In this document: positions 9,843-17,662 of the stretch, piece after piece
Position numbering within the stretch: position 1 is the first letter of the stretch
Layout of the letters: each line of letters begins with the position of its first letter
Origin: CAYUVH01 sp964448135
Lineage (GTDB): Bacteria; Verrucomicrobiota; Verrucomicrobiia; Limisphaerales; UBA8199
Assembly (NCBI GenBank): GCA_964448135.1
Contig: CAYUVH010000007.1
Coordinates: 258,177 to 322,176, forward strand
Length of the DNA: 64,000 nucleotides
Direction of reading: 5' to 3'
Notes under the pieces: generated by a model
The model's database searches: none
What the model was told of the DNA's origin: nothing
What the model saw: the letters and a program-made list of their open reading frames with translations, nothing else
Made by a program: the position numbers and the translations under genes

Positions 9843-10358
9843 ATGCTCGATGCCGGCATCCTGAACGGCTATTTGAAGCGCAACATTGCCGAAATTTGTC
9901 CCATTGGTTTCATCAGCCCGGCCGACAACCACTGCGCCCACTTTGTCGCGCACGTTCTGCAACTCGATTTCGGTTTTACCTGTGGCCGTGCCTGCAACCG
10001 CAAAGGCGGCGCCAACGTCCGGGTTCACGAAATTTTTGCCCACTGCCCCACCACGCACGAGATCCTCGACCGCCAGACCGACGAAGAAGGCCTGATTTTT
10101 GTAAGCGCCAGTTCGAGCTTCAAAGGTTCTCCCACCCGCCTCGAAAATATCCCCAAAAAGCACCTCGGCCTCCTGCTGGGCAAAAAGGTCTGGCACTACA
10201 GCAACTCCAAAAAACAGGTCGTCCGCGAAAACGTGAAAACATTCGCGAACCACTATCCCAATCAGGAAAACGCCATCTGGTTCGGCTCGCTCCCGGCTGG
10301 AAGCCGTCTGCAGGCAGCCGCCGAGTCAGACTTGAGAAACCTCCGTGACAAAATCTGA
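9843..10358 (+). CDS. Small protein, possible NlpC/P60-like Cys/His hydrolase
   Basis: 171 residues, no signal peptide. It starts four bases after the glucosidase stop. The pattern NHCAHFVAHVL (C31) followed by VRVHEIFAHC and, about 85 residues later, KKVWHYSNSKKQVV (H118) resembles the Cys/His layout of NlpC/P60 or CHAP cysteine hydrolases, which cut peptidoglycan peptides or amide bonds. This is a pattern match by eye and not a secure family assignment. The last 33 bases overlap the convergent gene on the minus strand. Composition is less C-rich than in the glucosidase. Confidence 0.55.
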   Translation: MLDAGILNGYLKRNIAEICPIGFISPADNHCAHFVAHVLQLDFGFTCGRACNRKGGANVRVHEIFAHCPTTHEILDRQTDEEGLIFVSASSSFKGSPTRLENIPKKHLGLLLGKKVWHYSNSKKQVVRENVKTFANHYPNQENAIWFGSLPAGSRLQAAAESDLRNLRDKI

Positions 10359-10952
10359 TCCGAGCGTTTCGACCCACGCTGGCTTCGGATTCCGACCGAT
10401 CGTTCGGATAAAAAAGAAGTCCGACTTCACGCCCCGGATGCGAAAATGACTCTTTCCTTCCGAGGTTTCGCATAACTCGATTCGCAACGGCCCGCCGCCT
10501 TTCGGGCATCGCAACGTTCGAACCTCTGCTGCAGTTCCGCGACGCAGCGTCTCGTGAATGTGCACTTCCTCTCGACTCATGCAATTCCAGCGCCAATAAA
10601 TCGCGTTGCTCATGCCGAATCTTGGAATGAGAATCCAATCCCGCACGCCGTCGCCGTCCTGGAGAGCCCAGTCCGTGCTCTCGATCAGGTCTTCGAACTC
10701 CGGCTCTCTTTCCAACATGTATGCTTCCGAAGCCGGAGTGGAGTGGAAGTCCGGCGTCAGCAATGAATCAGCATGCTTGCAGTATTCAACATACGCGCGA
10801 ATCAAGCTCCTGATCTCAGGGTGGTTAAAATCAGACGACGGCGTCCAGGTCCCAGAGCAATTCGGAAAGTCGGCGACCCCCTGAATGACCTCGCCGAGCT
10901 CCACCTCCTCGTAAAGCAGGACGTACCGTCTTGAAGCGGATGGCGGTTTCAT
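10326..10952 (-). CDS. Hypothetical protein with a zinc-ribbon-like Cys motif
   Basis: 208 residues from the ATG at 10952 (MKPPSASRRYVLL); an upstream Met at 10982 is an alternative. I do not recognise the family. There is no signal peptide or membrane helix. The first half is acidic (EFEDLIESTDWALQDGDGVRDW). The C-terminal part has LRCPKGGGPLRIELC, which looks like half a zinc ribbon, then HFRIRGVKSDFFF. The codon choice and lower GC differ from the surrounding operons, which may point to separate acquisition. Its end overlaps that of the convergent gene by 33 bases. Confidence 0.55.
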   Translation of the reverse strand: MKPPSASRRYVLLYEEVELGEVIQGVADFPNCSGTWTPSSDFNHPEIRSLIRAYVEYCKHADSLLTPDFHSTPASEAYMLEREPEFEDLIESTDWALQDGDGVRDWILIPRFGMSNAIYWRWNCMSREEVHIHETLRRGTAAEVRTLRCPKGGGPLRIELCETSEGKSHFRIRGVKSDFFFIRTIGRNPKPAWVETLGSDFVTEVSQV

Positions 10953-11236
10953 GGGGTTCCTCTGCACAGCAGGCTGCAACATAACGTAAGAAATAGATAT
11001 CTGATGAACATGGCCGTAAGCCAACTCAAGGATCACCTGCCGCCGCGAACAGTGCACCGCGTACGCGAACAGAGTGCCCTCGCAACGTCGAGTGAAACGA
11101 CCTCATTAGACATCGTCGTAATATTTGACGCCTTTTGGGCCGGGTCAATGAGTGGACCAGCCATCAAGAAATTCAATGGCGCCTGCCTATTTATCAATTA
11201 ACAGACACCGCCGAAATCAGCTTACGGTCCCGCGGA
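10953..11236. other. Intergenic stretch without recognised elements
   Basis: About 280 bases between a minus-strand gene start and a weak plus-strand gene. It should hold the promoter of the minus-strand gene. No hairpin, repeat family or convincing promoter box was picked out. Confidence 0.4.
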
Positions 11237-11593
11237 GTGAAAACGCACGCCCGAAAATTTGCCATTTGCATTGCCGGCCTTTACCTGGCTTGGGGACTCT
11301 TTGCGTATTTTGGCAGCCTGGGAACTGAAGGCCACGATTGGTGGCCGTTGACTCTGTACTTTGTCATCTGGCCCCTCGGTCTGATATTCGAATTGGTCTC
11401 CACTGCCATCTGGGACCAGATTTTTCCCCACTCCGCGCCGGCGTGGGCCTGGCAGTCATATGATTGCGTGGCGGGCATTTTTTATCTCGGGATCGGCACC
11501 TTGTGGGTCTGGTATTTGAGCCGTGCGTTTGTCCGTGGCACCGGGTGGACCTGGCGTCGCCTCCAGTCCGGGCGTGCATCGCAGCAGGGATGA
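11237..11593 (+). CDS. Small putative membrane protein
   Basis: From a GTG at 11237 this reads about 118 residues (VKTHARKFAICIAGLYLAWGL...), with two to three hydrophobic segments around residues 8-28, 38-58 and 78-100 and a basic tail (GWTWRRLQSGR). The frame extends upstream to an ATG at 11135, but that extra part looks non-coding. No family was recognised. It stands alone ahead of the mla operon. The Trp-rich hydrophobic pattern is why it is kept; a chance reading frame is possible. Confidence 0.4.
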   Translation: MKTHARKFAICIAGLYLAWGLFAYFGSLGTEGHDWWPLTLYFVIWPLGLIFELVSTAIWDQIFPHSAPAWAWQSYDCVAGIFYLGIGTLWVWYLSRAFVRGTGWTWRRLQSGRASQQG

Positions 11594-11673
11594 TGCGTTC
11601 CATTTTGCGCCCTGATGCTTGCGCCTTAGGTTGTCCGACATTAGGCTGGGGCCACCCGGATTCGCTGTAACCG

Positions 11674-12816
11674 ATGCCTGATATTGCCAAACCGCCGGAG
11701 TTGGTCGTGCGCTGGAAATCTCCCGGCGCACTGCTGGCCGTCATCTCGGGTGATTGGCGCACCCGGGCCTCGCTGCCCGGCATCGAATCCGTCCAATCCC
11801 ATCTCGCCGGTGAGGCCAGCTCCAAATCGCTTGAATTTGATTCCACGGCCCTCGGCACCTGGGATTCGCGGCTCGTCGCGTTTCTGGCCCGTTGCCACGA
11901 ATTGTGCGACGAGAAAAAACTCCAGTTCCTCGAAGCGGGCCTGCCCGAAAATCTTCGCGGCCTCCTCCGCCTCGCCGATGCGGTCCCCGAGACCAAGGAC
12001 GCCCGCGGCCACACGCCGGCGGCGCCGTTCCTGCAACGCATTGGCGACGCCGGTATCCGGGCCTGGGACGAATCCATCAGCTTCTTCACCTTCCTCGGCG
12101 AAAACCTCCAGGCCCTCGGCAAACTCATTCGGGGCAAGGCGCAATTCCGCTCGTCGGACACCTTCCTGGTCATGCAAGAATGCGGGCCGCAGGCGCTGGG
12201 CATTGTCGCGCTGATCAATTTTCTCGTCGGCCTGATTCTGGCATTCGTCGGCGCCACCACGCTGCGTCAGTTCGGGGCTTCCGTTTACGTCGCGGACATG
12301 GTGGCCATCGGCACGGTGCGGGAAATGGGTTGCATCATGACGGGCATCATTCTCTGCGGCCGCACCGGGGCGGCGTTCGCGGCGCAAATCGGCACCATGA
12401 AGGTGAACGAGGAAATCACCGCGTTGCAAACCTTCGGCATTTCGCCGGTCGAATTTCTCGTCCTGCCCCGGATGATCGCGCTCATCCTCATGATGCCGCT
12501 CTTGTGCGTGTTCGCGGATTTGATCGCGATTTCGGGCGGCTATTTCGTTTCGGTGGGCATGCTCGATGTCACCCCGGCCGCTTACCTGGGGCGGACTTTG
12601 CACGCCATCAAACTGTCCAGCTTCCTGCTTGGCATCGGCAAGGGCGCGTTCTTCGGCTTTATCGTGGCCTACACCGGCTGCCTGCGCGGCATGCAATGCG
12701 GCTCCAATGCCGCCGCCGTCGGCGAGGCCACCACCCGGGCCGTCGTCGCCGGCATCACCGCCATCATCGCGTCCGACGGCATCTTCGCGGTCATCTGCAA
12801 TGCCGTGAACCTTTGA
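11674..12816 (+). CDS. mlaE: MlaE-family ABC permease with N-terminal STAS domain
   Basis: 380 residues. Permease of an Mla-type (MCE) ABC transporter that moves phospholipids between inner and outer membrane. Residues 1-110 form a STAS-like domain (MlaB-type, fused here), and about 125-380 form the MlaE domain with its signature EMGCIMTGIILCGRTGAAFAA, then ALQTFGISPVEFLVLPRMIA. At 380 residues it is longer than the roughly 260 of single-domain MlaE, because of the fusion. It is first in an operon: the ATPase starts nine bases after its stop, and ATPase, MCE protein and lipoprotein genes overlap by four bases each. Confidence 0.9.
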   Translation: MPDIAKPPELVVRWKSPGALLAVISGDWRTRASLPGIESVQSHLAGEASSKSLEFDSTALGTWDSRLVAFLARCHELCDEKKLQFLEAGLPENLRGLLRLADAVPETKDARGHTPAAPFLQRIGDAGIRAWDESISFFTFLGENLQALGKLIRGKAQFRSSDTFLVMQECGPQALGIVALINFLVGLILAFVGATTLRQFGASVYVADMVAIGTVREMGCIMTGIILCGRTGAAFAAQIGTMKVNEEITALQTFGISPVEFLVLPRMIALILMMPLLCVFADLIAISGGYFVSVGMLDVTPAAYLGRTLHAIKLSSFLLGIGKGAFFGFIVAYTGCLRGMQCGSNAAAVGEATTRAVVAGITAIIASDGIFAVICNAVNL

Positions 12817-12825
12817 ACGAATTCC

Positions 12826-13644
12826 ATGCCGGACCCGGAAACCAAAATCGAAATCAAAGACCTCACGATGGCCTACGGCTCCTTCGTGGTCATGCGCAAC
12901 ATCAACGCGAGCATCAAGCGCGGCTCGATTTTTGTGGTCATGGGCGGGAGCGGTTGCGGCAAAAGCACCCTGCTCCGTCATCTCATCGGCCTGCGCCGTC
13001 CCGCCCAGGGCGACGTCCTCTACGATGGCCGCAGTTTTTGGAACGCCACCGATGAAGAGCGCCAGATCCAACTGCGCAAATTCGGCGTACTCTTCCAAGG
13101 TGGCGCGCTCTGGAGCTCGATGACACTGGCCGAAAACGTCGCCCTGCCCCTCAGCGAATACACTGACCTTTCGGCATCCGACATCCAGGACGTGGTGCGC
13201 CTCAAGCTGGCACTGGTCGGCCTGAAAGGTTTCGAAGATTTTTATCCATCCGAAATCTCCGGCGGCATGTGCAAGCGGGCCGGCCTCGCCCGCGCCATGG
13301 CGCTGGATCCGGAAATCCTCTTTTTCGACGAGCCTTCGGCCGGGCTGGACCCCATCAGTTCGCGTAATCTGGACCAGTTGATCCTGGCCTTGCGGGACAG
13401 CCTCGGCACCACCATCGTGGTGGTTACGCACGAACTGGCCAGCATCTTCACGATCGCGGACGATTCGATATTCCTCGATGCCGAATCGCGCACCGTGCTC
13501 GCCCAGGGCAATCCCCGGGAACTCCGCGACCATCCGCCCGATCCGAAGCTGCGCCGATTTCTCACGCGCGGAGCATCGTCCAGTGATACAGAGACCTCAG
13601 CGGCGTCCGGCCAACGGCCGCTAACTCAAGCCACTCATCCATGA
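12826..13644 (+). CDS. mlaF: MlaF-family ABC ATPase
   Basis: 272 residues, cytoplasmic ATPase of the Mla lipid transporter. The Walker A motif MGGSGCGKSTLLRHL, the signature-like SGGMCKRAGLARAMA, Walker B EILFFDEPSAGLDP and the switch His in VVVTHEL are all present. The signature reads SGGMC, as in MlaF-type ATPases. The last codon overlaps the next start as ATGA at 13641-13644, so the ATPase and MCE subunits are probably translationally coupled. A short Ser/Thr/Gln-rich tail follows residue 250. Confidence 0.92.
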   Translation: MPDPETKIEIKDLTMAYGSFVVMRNINASIKRGSIFVVMGGSGCGKSTLLRHLIGLRRPAQGDVLYDGRSFWNATDEERQIQLRKFGVLFQGGALWSSMTLAENVALPLSEYTDLSASDIQDVVRLKLALVGLKGFEDFYPSEISGGMCKRAGLARAMALDPEILFFDEPSAGLDPISSRNLDQLILALRDSLGTTIVVVTHELASIFTIADDSIFLDAESRTVLAQGNPRELRDHPPDPKLRRFLTRGASSSDTETSAASGQRPLTQATHP

Positions 13645-14627
13645 GCAAGAAAGCCAGTCCCACAGCCATCGGTTTGTTTGTTGTCATCGGCGTCAGCCTG
13701 GGGGTGATCGCCCTGATCATCTTCAGCTCCGGCCGGCTCTTCAGCAAACAGGACAAATTCATCCTCTATTTCAACGCGTCCCTGAAAGGCCTGAACGTCG
13801 GGGCGCCGGTCAAAATGCGTGGCGTCACCATCGGTTCGGTTTACGAAGTCCTCATCGCCCACAACCAGACCACGAACGATTTCGCCATGCCCGTCATCAT
13901 CGAGGTGGACGAAAAACTCGTCCGCGCCAAAACCGACCGCAACATCAATCTGGATAGCGATACTTTTGTGAATCAGGCGATCCGGCGCGGCCTGCGCGGC
14001 AAGCTCGATACGGACAGCCTGGTGACCGGCGTCCTCTATGTGGAACTCGAAATGATGCCCTTTCCCCCGCCGGCGGTCTTCCACCAGATCAAACAGGAAT
14101 ACACCGAAATTCCCACCGCCCCCACGGAGATCCAGCAGTTGCTGGCGAATCTGGCCCATCTCGACCTGAGCGGTATCTCGGAGAAACTCAACGCGCTCTT
14201 GGGCCGCCTCGACACCGCGCTCTCCCAACTCAACGTGCGCGAAATCAACGCCGGCGTGACCAACATCCTCATCTCCGTGGATAAGCTGATCAATACGCCC
14301 CAGCTCACCAACGCCCTGACCGAGGTGAATTATCTGATCGCCGATCTGCGCTCCACCGTCGCCCGGCTGGATCATCGCATCGATCCGATGGCCGACGGCG
14401 TCACCAATGTCCTGCACGACGCGCAAGTTACCTTGCAGGATCTGCGCCATGGCCTGAACGGCCTTTCGGGCATGGTGGAACCGGACGCACCCTTCCGCAC
14501 CGATATCACCGATGCCCTCGACCAGCTCGGTCGCGCTGCCCAGGCCGTGGCCGATCTCGCCGAATTCCTGCAGCGAAACCCCAACGCCCTGATCACCGGA
14601 AGAAAATCATCCTCCAGCCAGCCATGA
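13641..14627 (+). CDS. mlaD: MCE-domain protein (MlaD/PqiB type)
   Basis: 328 residues. One N-terminal membrane helix (about 8-31, GLFVVIGVSLGVIALIIFSS) anchors a periplasmic MCE domain (about 38-135, FNASLKGLNVGAPVKMRGVTIG), which forms the lipid-binding ring of MCE transporters. A helical C-terminal region (about 150-320) has heptad-like Leu spacing and could build a tunnel or needle, as in PqiB or YebT. It is longer than the 183-residue E. coli MlaD. Both ends overlap their neighbours by four bases (ATGA). Confidence 0.88.
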   Translation: MSKKASPTAIGLFVVIGVSLGVIALIIFSSGRLFSKQDKFILYFNASLKGLNVGAPVKMRGVTIGSVYEVLIAHNQTTNDFAMPVIIEVDEKLVRAKTDRNINLDSDTFVNQAIRRGLRGKLDTDSLVTGVLYVELEMMPFPPPAVFHQIKQEYTEIPTAPTEIQQLLANLAHLDLSGISEKLNALLGRLDTALSQLNVREINAGVTNILISVDKLINTPQLTNALTEVNYLIADLRSTVARLDHRIDPMADGVTNVLHDAQVTLQDLRHGLNGLSGMVEPDAPFRTDITDALDQLGRAAQAVADLAEFLQRNPNALITGRKSSSSQP

Positions 14628-15253
14628 AATTACGACGACTACCCGCTTTGGCCGCCATCTCCCTGTGCGTCCTCGCCGCCGGCTGCATTTTCAAGCCGAC
14701 GACGGTCACCACCCACAGCTATATCCTGTCGCCGCTGGCCGCCGCTGAGGACAGCGCCCCGGCCAGCCACCTGGCCATTGGGGTGGGGATAGTGAAATTG
14801 CCTCCGTATCTTCTGCGCCGTTCGGTGGCGGTGCGCGAAGGCACGAACGAGGTTCGCTACCTCGAGGGCTCGCTTTGGGCCGAGTATCTCGATCAATCCT
14901 TCCAGCGCACACTGGCCGCCAACCTCTCCCGGCTCTTGCATACCGACCGCATCCGCCAATCCGCCTGGCAACGCCATGAGATTTCCCTCGCCGTGTATGT
15001 TTCGATCGAACGATTCGACGTGAACCAGGAAGGGGTGGGCGTGCTCAGCGCCTGGTGGCGCCTCACCAGCCCGGGCGGTGATAAAGTCCTCAAAAGCGGC
15101 CAAAGCGACCTGCGCATCGAGGGTCCCAAACCGACCGAAAATGCCGGGTCAATCGTCCGCACGCTGAGTGAATTGAACGCGCAACTCAGCCAGACGATCG
15201 CGCAAGCCATTGGCGCCTTGCCGCCGGGTGACATCTCCCAATCGCAACCATAA
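14624..15253 (+). CDS. PqiC-like ABC-transport auxiliary lipoprotein
   Basis: 209 residues with a lipoprotein signal: MKLRRLPALAAISLCVLAAG then Cys at residue 21. The mature part, from SYILSPLAA through VGIVKLPPYLLRRSVAVR and LDQSFQRTLAANLSRLL, fits the PqiC/DUF330 family, outer-membrane lipoproteins that partner PqiAB or Mla-type transporters. It closes the four-gene lipid-transport operon. The Arg-Arg-Ser-Val motif of the family is visible at about residue 66. The function as outer-membrane dock is inferred from PqiC. Confidence 0.82.
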   Translation: MKLRRLPALAAISLCVLAAGCIFKPTTVTTHSYILSPLAAAEDSAPASHLAIGVGIVKLPPYLLRRSVAVREGTNEVRYLEGSLWAEYLDQSFQRTLAANLSRLLHTDRIRQSAWQRHEISLAVYVSIERFDVNQEGVGVLSAWWRLTSPGGDKVLKSGQSDLRIEGPKPTENAGSIVRTLSELNAQLSQTIAQAIGALPPGDISQSQP

Positions 15254-15317
15254 TCTTCTGGCGAACCCGTCTCGTGACTGCTACGCTCCGCGGCAATCAG
15301 AGTAGAAAAAGTTCCAT

Positions 15318-16565
15318 ATGGGCGTAAGTGAAGCGGGCTCTCAACTGATCCGTAAACCAGGCAGAAAGGCACTCGGTGATGTCCTGAGCCGCAAGCTCTG
15401 GTTTTTGGATGCCGCCGCCCTCACCGCCCGCGCCCGCGCCCGCACTGGCATTCATGACTTCGACGACCCGGCCGTCGAACCTGCGCTCTCCACTTTGACG
15501 CAAAGCCTGGAAGGCCAGGCAAATCTCCATCCCATCGGACGCTTCTTGATGCGGATGCACCTCCAGGGCCTGCTCGAAACCCGCTTGCGCCTCGCCGATG
15601 CCTGGCGCAAAACCGGCGCTGAACTCGACCAGGTTCCCCTGCGCGCACCCGTCTTCATCGTCGGCATGCCCCGCAGTGGTTCAACCTTTCTGCACGAATT
15701 ACTCGCCGCGGATCCCGCGAGCCGTTCGCCGCGGGTCTGGGAAGTCATGTATCCCCTGCCTGCGCCGGAGCCCGGCCGGAAAAAGGATTTTCGGGTCACC
15801 AAGGCCGCCACCAGTCTCTGGTGGTTCCGGCGGCTGGCGCCCGAAGCGGACTCCGTGTATCCCATGCGCGCGGAAACGCCTCACGAGTGCGCGGCCATCC
15901 AGAGCTATACGCTGCTCTCGGAGGAATTTATCTCCACGTGTCGTATTCCCGCCTACGAATCATTTCTGCACGCTGCCGACCTGCGGCCGGTTTATCGCTG
16001 GCAACGGCGTTTCCTCCAGCATCTCCAATCGCGCAGCCCGGAACGGCGTTGGATGCTGAAGTCCCCCGATCACATCAACGCGCTGCCGTCGTTGTTTTCC
16101 GCGTTCCCGGATGCCTACGTCATCCAGACCCATCGCAATCCCCTCGACGTGATTAAATCCTCCAGCCATCTCACCGAGGTGCTGAGCGGATTGTTCACCC
16201 GCCCCAGTCAGCGCGGTGAACTGGGACCGCACGAAGCCAAAGTCCTGGCCGCCCGCATGGAGCGCATCATCAAGTTCCGCGATGACCATCCGGGACTCGC
16301 CAGCCGGTTCATTGACGTCAACTATTCCGAGTTGGTCGCCGATCCGATTGCGATGGTCCGCCGGATCTACAAACAAATTGACGCCGATCTCCCGGAATCC
16401 ACCGCCGCCAGAATCCAGCACCTCGCGTCTCATCGTTCCCGCTATCGCCGCCCCCGGGCCGTGCCCGCGCTGGCCGAACTCGGCTTGAATTTCGAAACCG
16501 AGGCCCGCCGCTTCGACCACTACTGTTCCCGCTTCGGCGTCCCCTGCCGCCAACCCGGCGCCTGA
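15318..16565 (+). CDS. Sulfotransferase family protein (Sulfotransfer_3)
   Basis: 415 residues. PAPS-dependent sulfotransferase type: the 5'-phosphosulfate loop VFIVGMPRSGSTFLHELLA lies at about residues 112-130, and the 3'-phosphate-binding part at about 268-285 (VIQTHRNPLDVIKSSSHL). The acceptor is unknown. It starts 64 bases after the lipid-transport operon and ends four bases before a flippase-like gene, so a sulfated lipid or envelope glycan is a reasonable guess, but only that. No signal peptide, so the enzyme is cytoplasmic. ATG at 15318 is the only sensible start. Confidence 0.82.
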   Translation: MGVSEAGSQLIRKPGRKALGDVLSRKLWFLDAAALTARARARTGIHDFDDPAVEPALSTLTQSLEGQANLHPIGRFLMRMHLQGLLETRLRLADAWRKTGAELDQVPLRAPVFIVGMPRSGSTFLHELLAADPASRSPRVWEVMYPLPAPEPGRKKDFRVTKAATSLWWFRRLAPEADSVYPMRAETPHECAAIQSYTLLSEEFISTCRIPAYESFLHAADLRPVYRWQRRFLQHLQSRSPERRWMLKSPDHINALPSLFSAFPDAYVIQTHRNPLDVIKSSSHLTEVLSGLFTRPSQRGELGPHEAKVLAARMERIIKFRDDHPGLASRFIDVNYSELVADPIAMVRRIYKQIDADLPESTAARIQHLASHRSRYRRPRAVPALAELGLNFETEARRFDHYCSRFGVPCRQPGA

Positions 16566-16569
16566 GCCA

Positions 16570-17562
16570 TTGAAACGCGTCAGCGTCTTTCTTCTTTTCC
16601 TCGGCCTGCTTTTCCTTGGCGGCCTGGTCTGGAAAATTGGCCTCCCCGAACTCGGCCGCGAACTTGGCGTCCTCGGCTGGGGACTCATTCCGATTATCCT
16701 CTGTGAAGGTCTGGCCGATTTCCTCCACACCGTGGCCTGGCGTCATTGCCTCACCAAGCCTTATTGTGATTTGTCTCTCCTCCGCCTCTTTCGCATCCGC
16801 ATGGCCGGCTTCGCCATCAATTACCTCACACCCACGGCCTCGGTCGGGGGCGAAGTCGCCAAAGCCGTGCTGCTGGCTTCTTCCCATCGCGGACCCGAAG
16901 CGGTGAGCGGCGTGCTCATCGGCAAATTCTGCTTCGCCTTCGCGCATCTCCTCTTCGTTGTCGTCGGCTCCATCCTGTTGCTCGGCCACCTCAGCCTGCC
17001 GGCGGGCCTGTGGGGCGCCATGTTCTTCAGCAGCGCACTCGTGTCCATCGGCATGATCGGTTTCCTGCTGGTGCAAAAGAAAGGCAAGCTCGGCGCCATT
17101 GTCCGCTGGCTGGCGGCCCGAAACATCGGGGGCAAATTTTCCCACACCGCCGCCCGGCACATCAGCGCTGTGGACGACGCCCTCAAACTTTTTTACCGCG
17201 AGCGCCCCCATCAACTCGCTTATGCCCTCGCCTGGCACTGCGTCGCCTATTCGCTCACGATCGTGCAAACCTGGATATTCTTCCGCCTGGTCGGCCAGGA
17301 TGCCTCGCTCGTCATGGCCGCCACCGCGGCGCTGCTCGGTCTCTGGTTCGACCTCCTCACCTTCGCTGTACCGCTCAATCTCGGTTCCCTCGAGGGCACC
17401 CGCATCGTCACCCTCAAAGCCCTCGGCTGCACCGCCCTCCTGGGCCTCACCTACGGCTTCGCCATTCGCTTCGCCCAGCTCTTCTGGGCAGTCTTCGGCC
17501 TCTTCGCTTACTGGGGTTTGACCGCCGAGTCCAAGCCCGCCTTGCAATCCCCTCCAAAGTAA
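16570..17562 (+). CDS. LPG-synthase-type integral membrane flippase-like protein (UPF0104/YbhN)
   Basis: 330 residues with about eight membrane helices, matching the lysylphosphatidylglycerol synthase transmembrane family (PF03706, YbhN/AglD2-like). The family motif around the first loops, AGFAINYLTPTASVGGEVAKAVLL (residues about 78-101), is seen. Members are thought to flip or anchor lipids, and no aminoacyl-transferase domain is attached here. TTG at 16570 is used as start, four bases after the sulfotransferase stop, so the two are probably co-translated. The context suggests handling of a sulfated or otherwise modified lipid (inferred). Confidence 0.82.
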   Translation: MKRVSVFLLFLGLLFLGGLVWKIGLPELGRELGVLGWGLIPIILCEGLADFLHTVAWRHCLTKPYCDLSLLRLFRIRMAGFAINYLTPTASVGGEVAKAVLLASSHRGPEAVSGVLIGKFCFAFAHLLFVVVGSILLLGHLSLPAGLWGAMFFSSALVSIGMIGFLLVQKKGKLGAIVRWLAARNIGGKFSHTAARHISAVDDALKLFYRERPHQLAYALAWHCVAYSLTIVQTWIFFRLVGQDASLVMAATAALLGLWFDLLTFAVPLNLGSLEGTRIVTLKALGCTALLGLTYGFAIRFAQLFWAVFGLFAYWGLTAESKPALQSPPK

Positions 17563-17662
17563 GCACACTATCGCACGAGTCATCGCGTCCAGACCCACCA
17601 GACGCTCACTCGACAGAACGACCGGGCCGTTCGCGCGGGCTCAAGGAAACAACACGAGCAAA

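Noticed and set aside
11641..13533. 630-residue minus-strand frame over mlaE and mlaF
   Set aside because: Gly/Asp/His-rich shadow frame; the plus-strand genes have complete ABC motifs.
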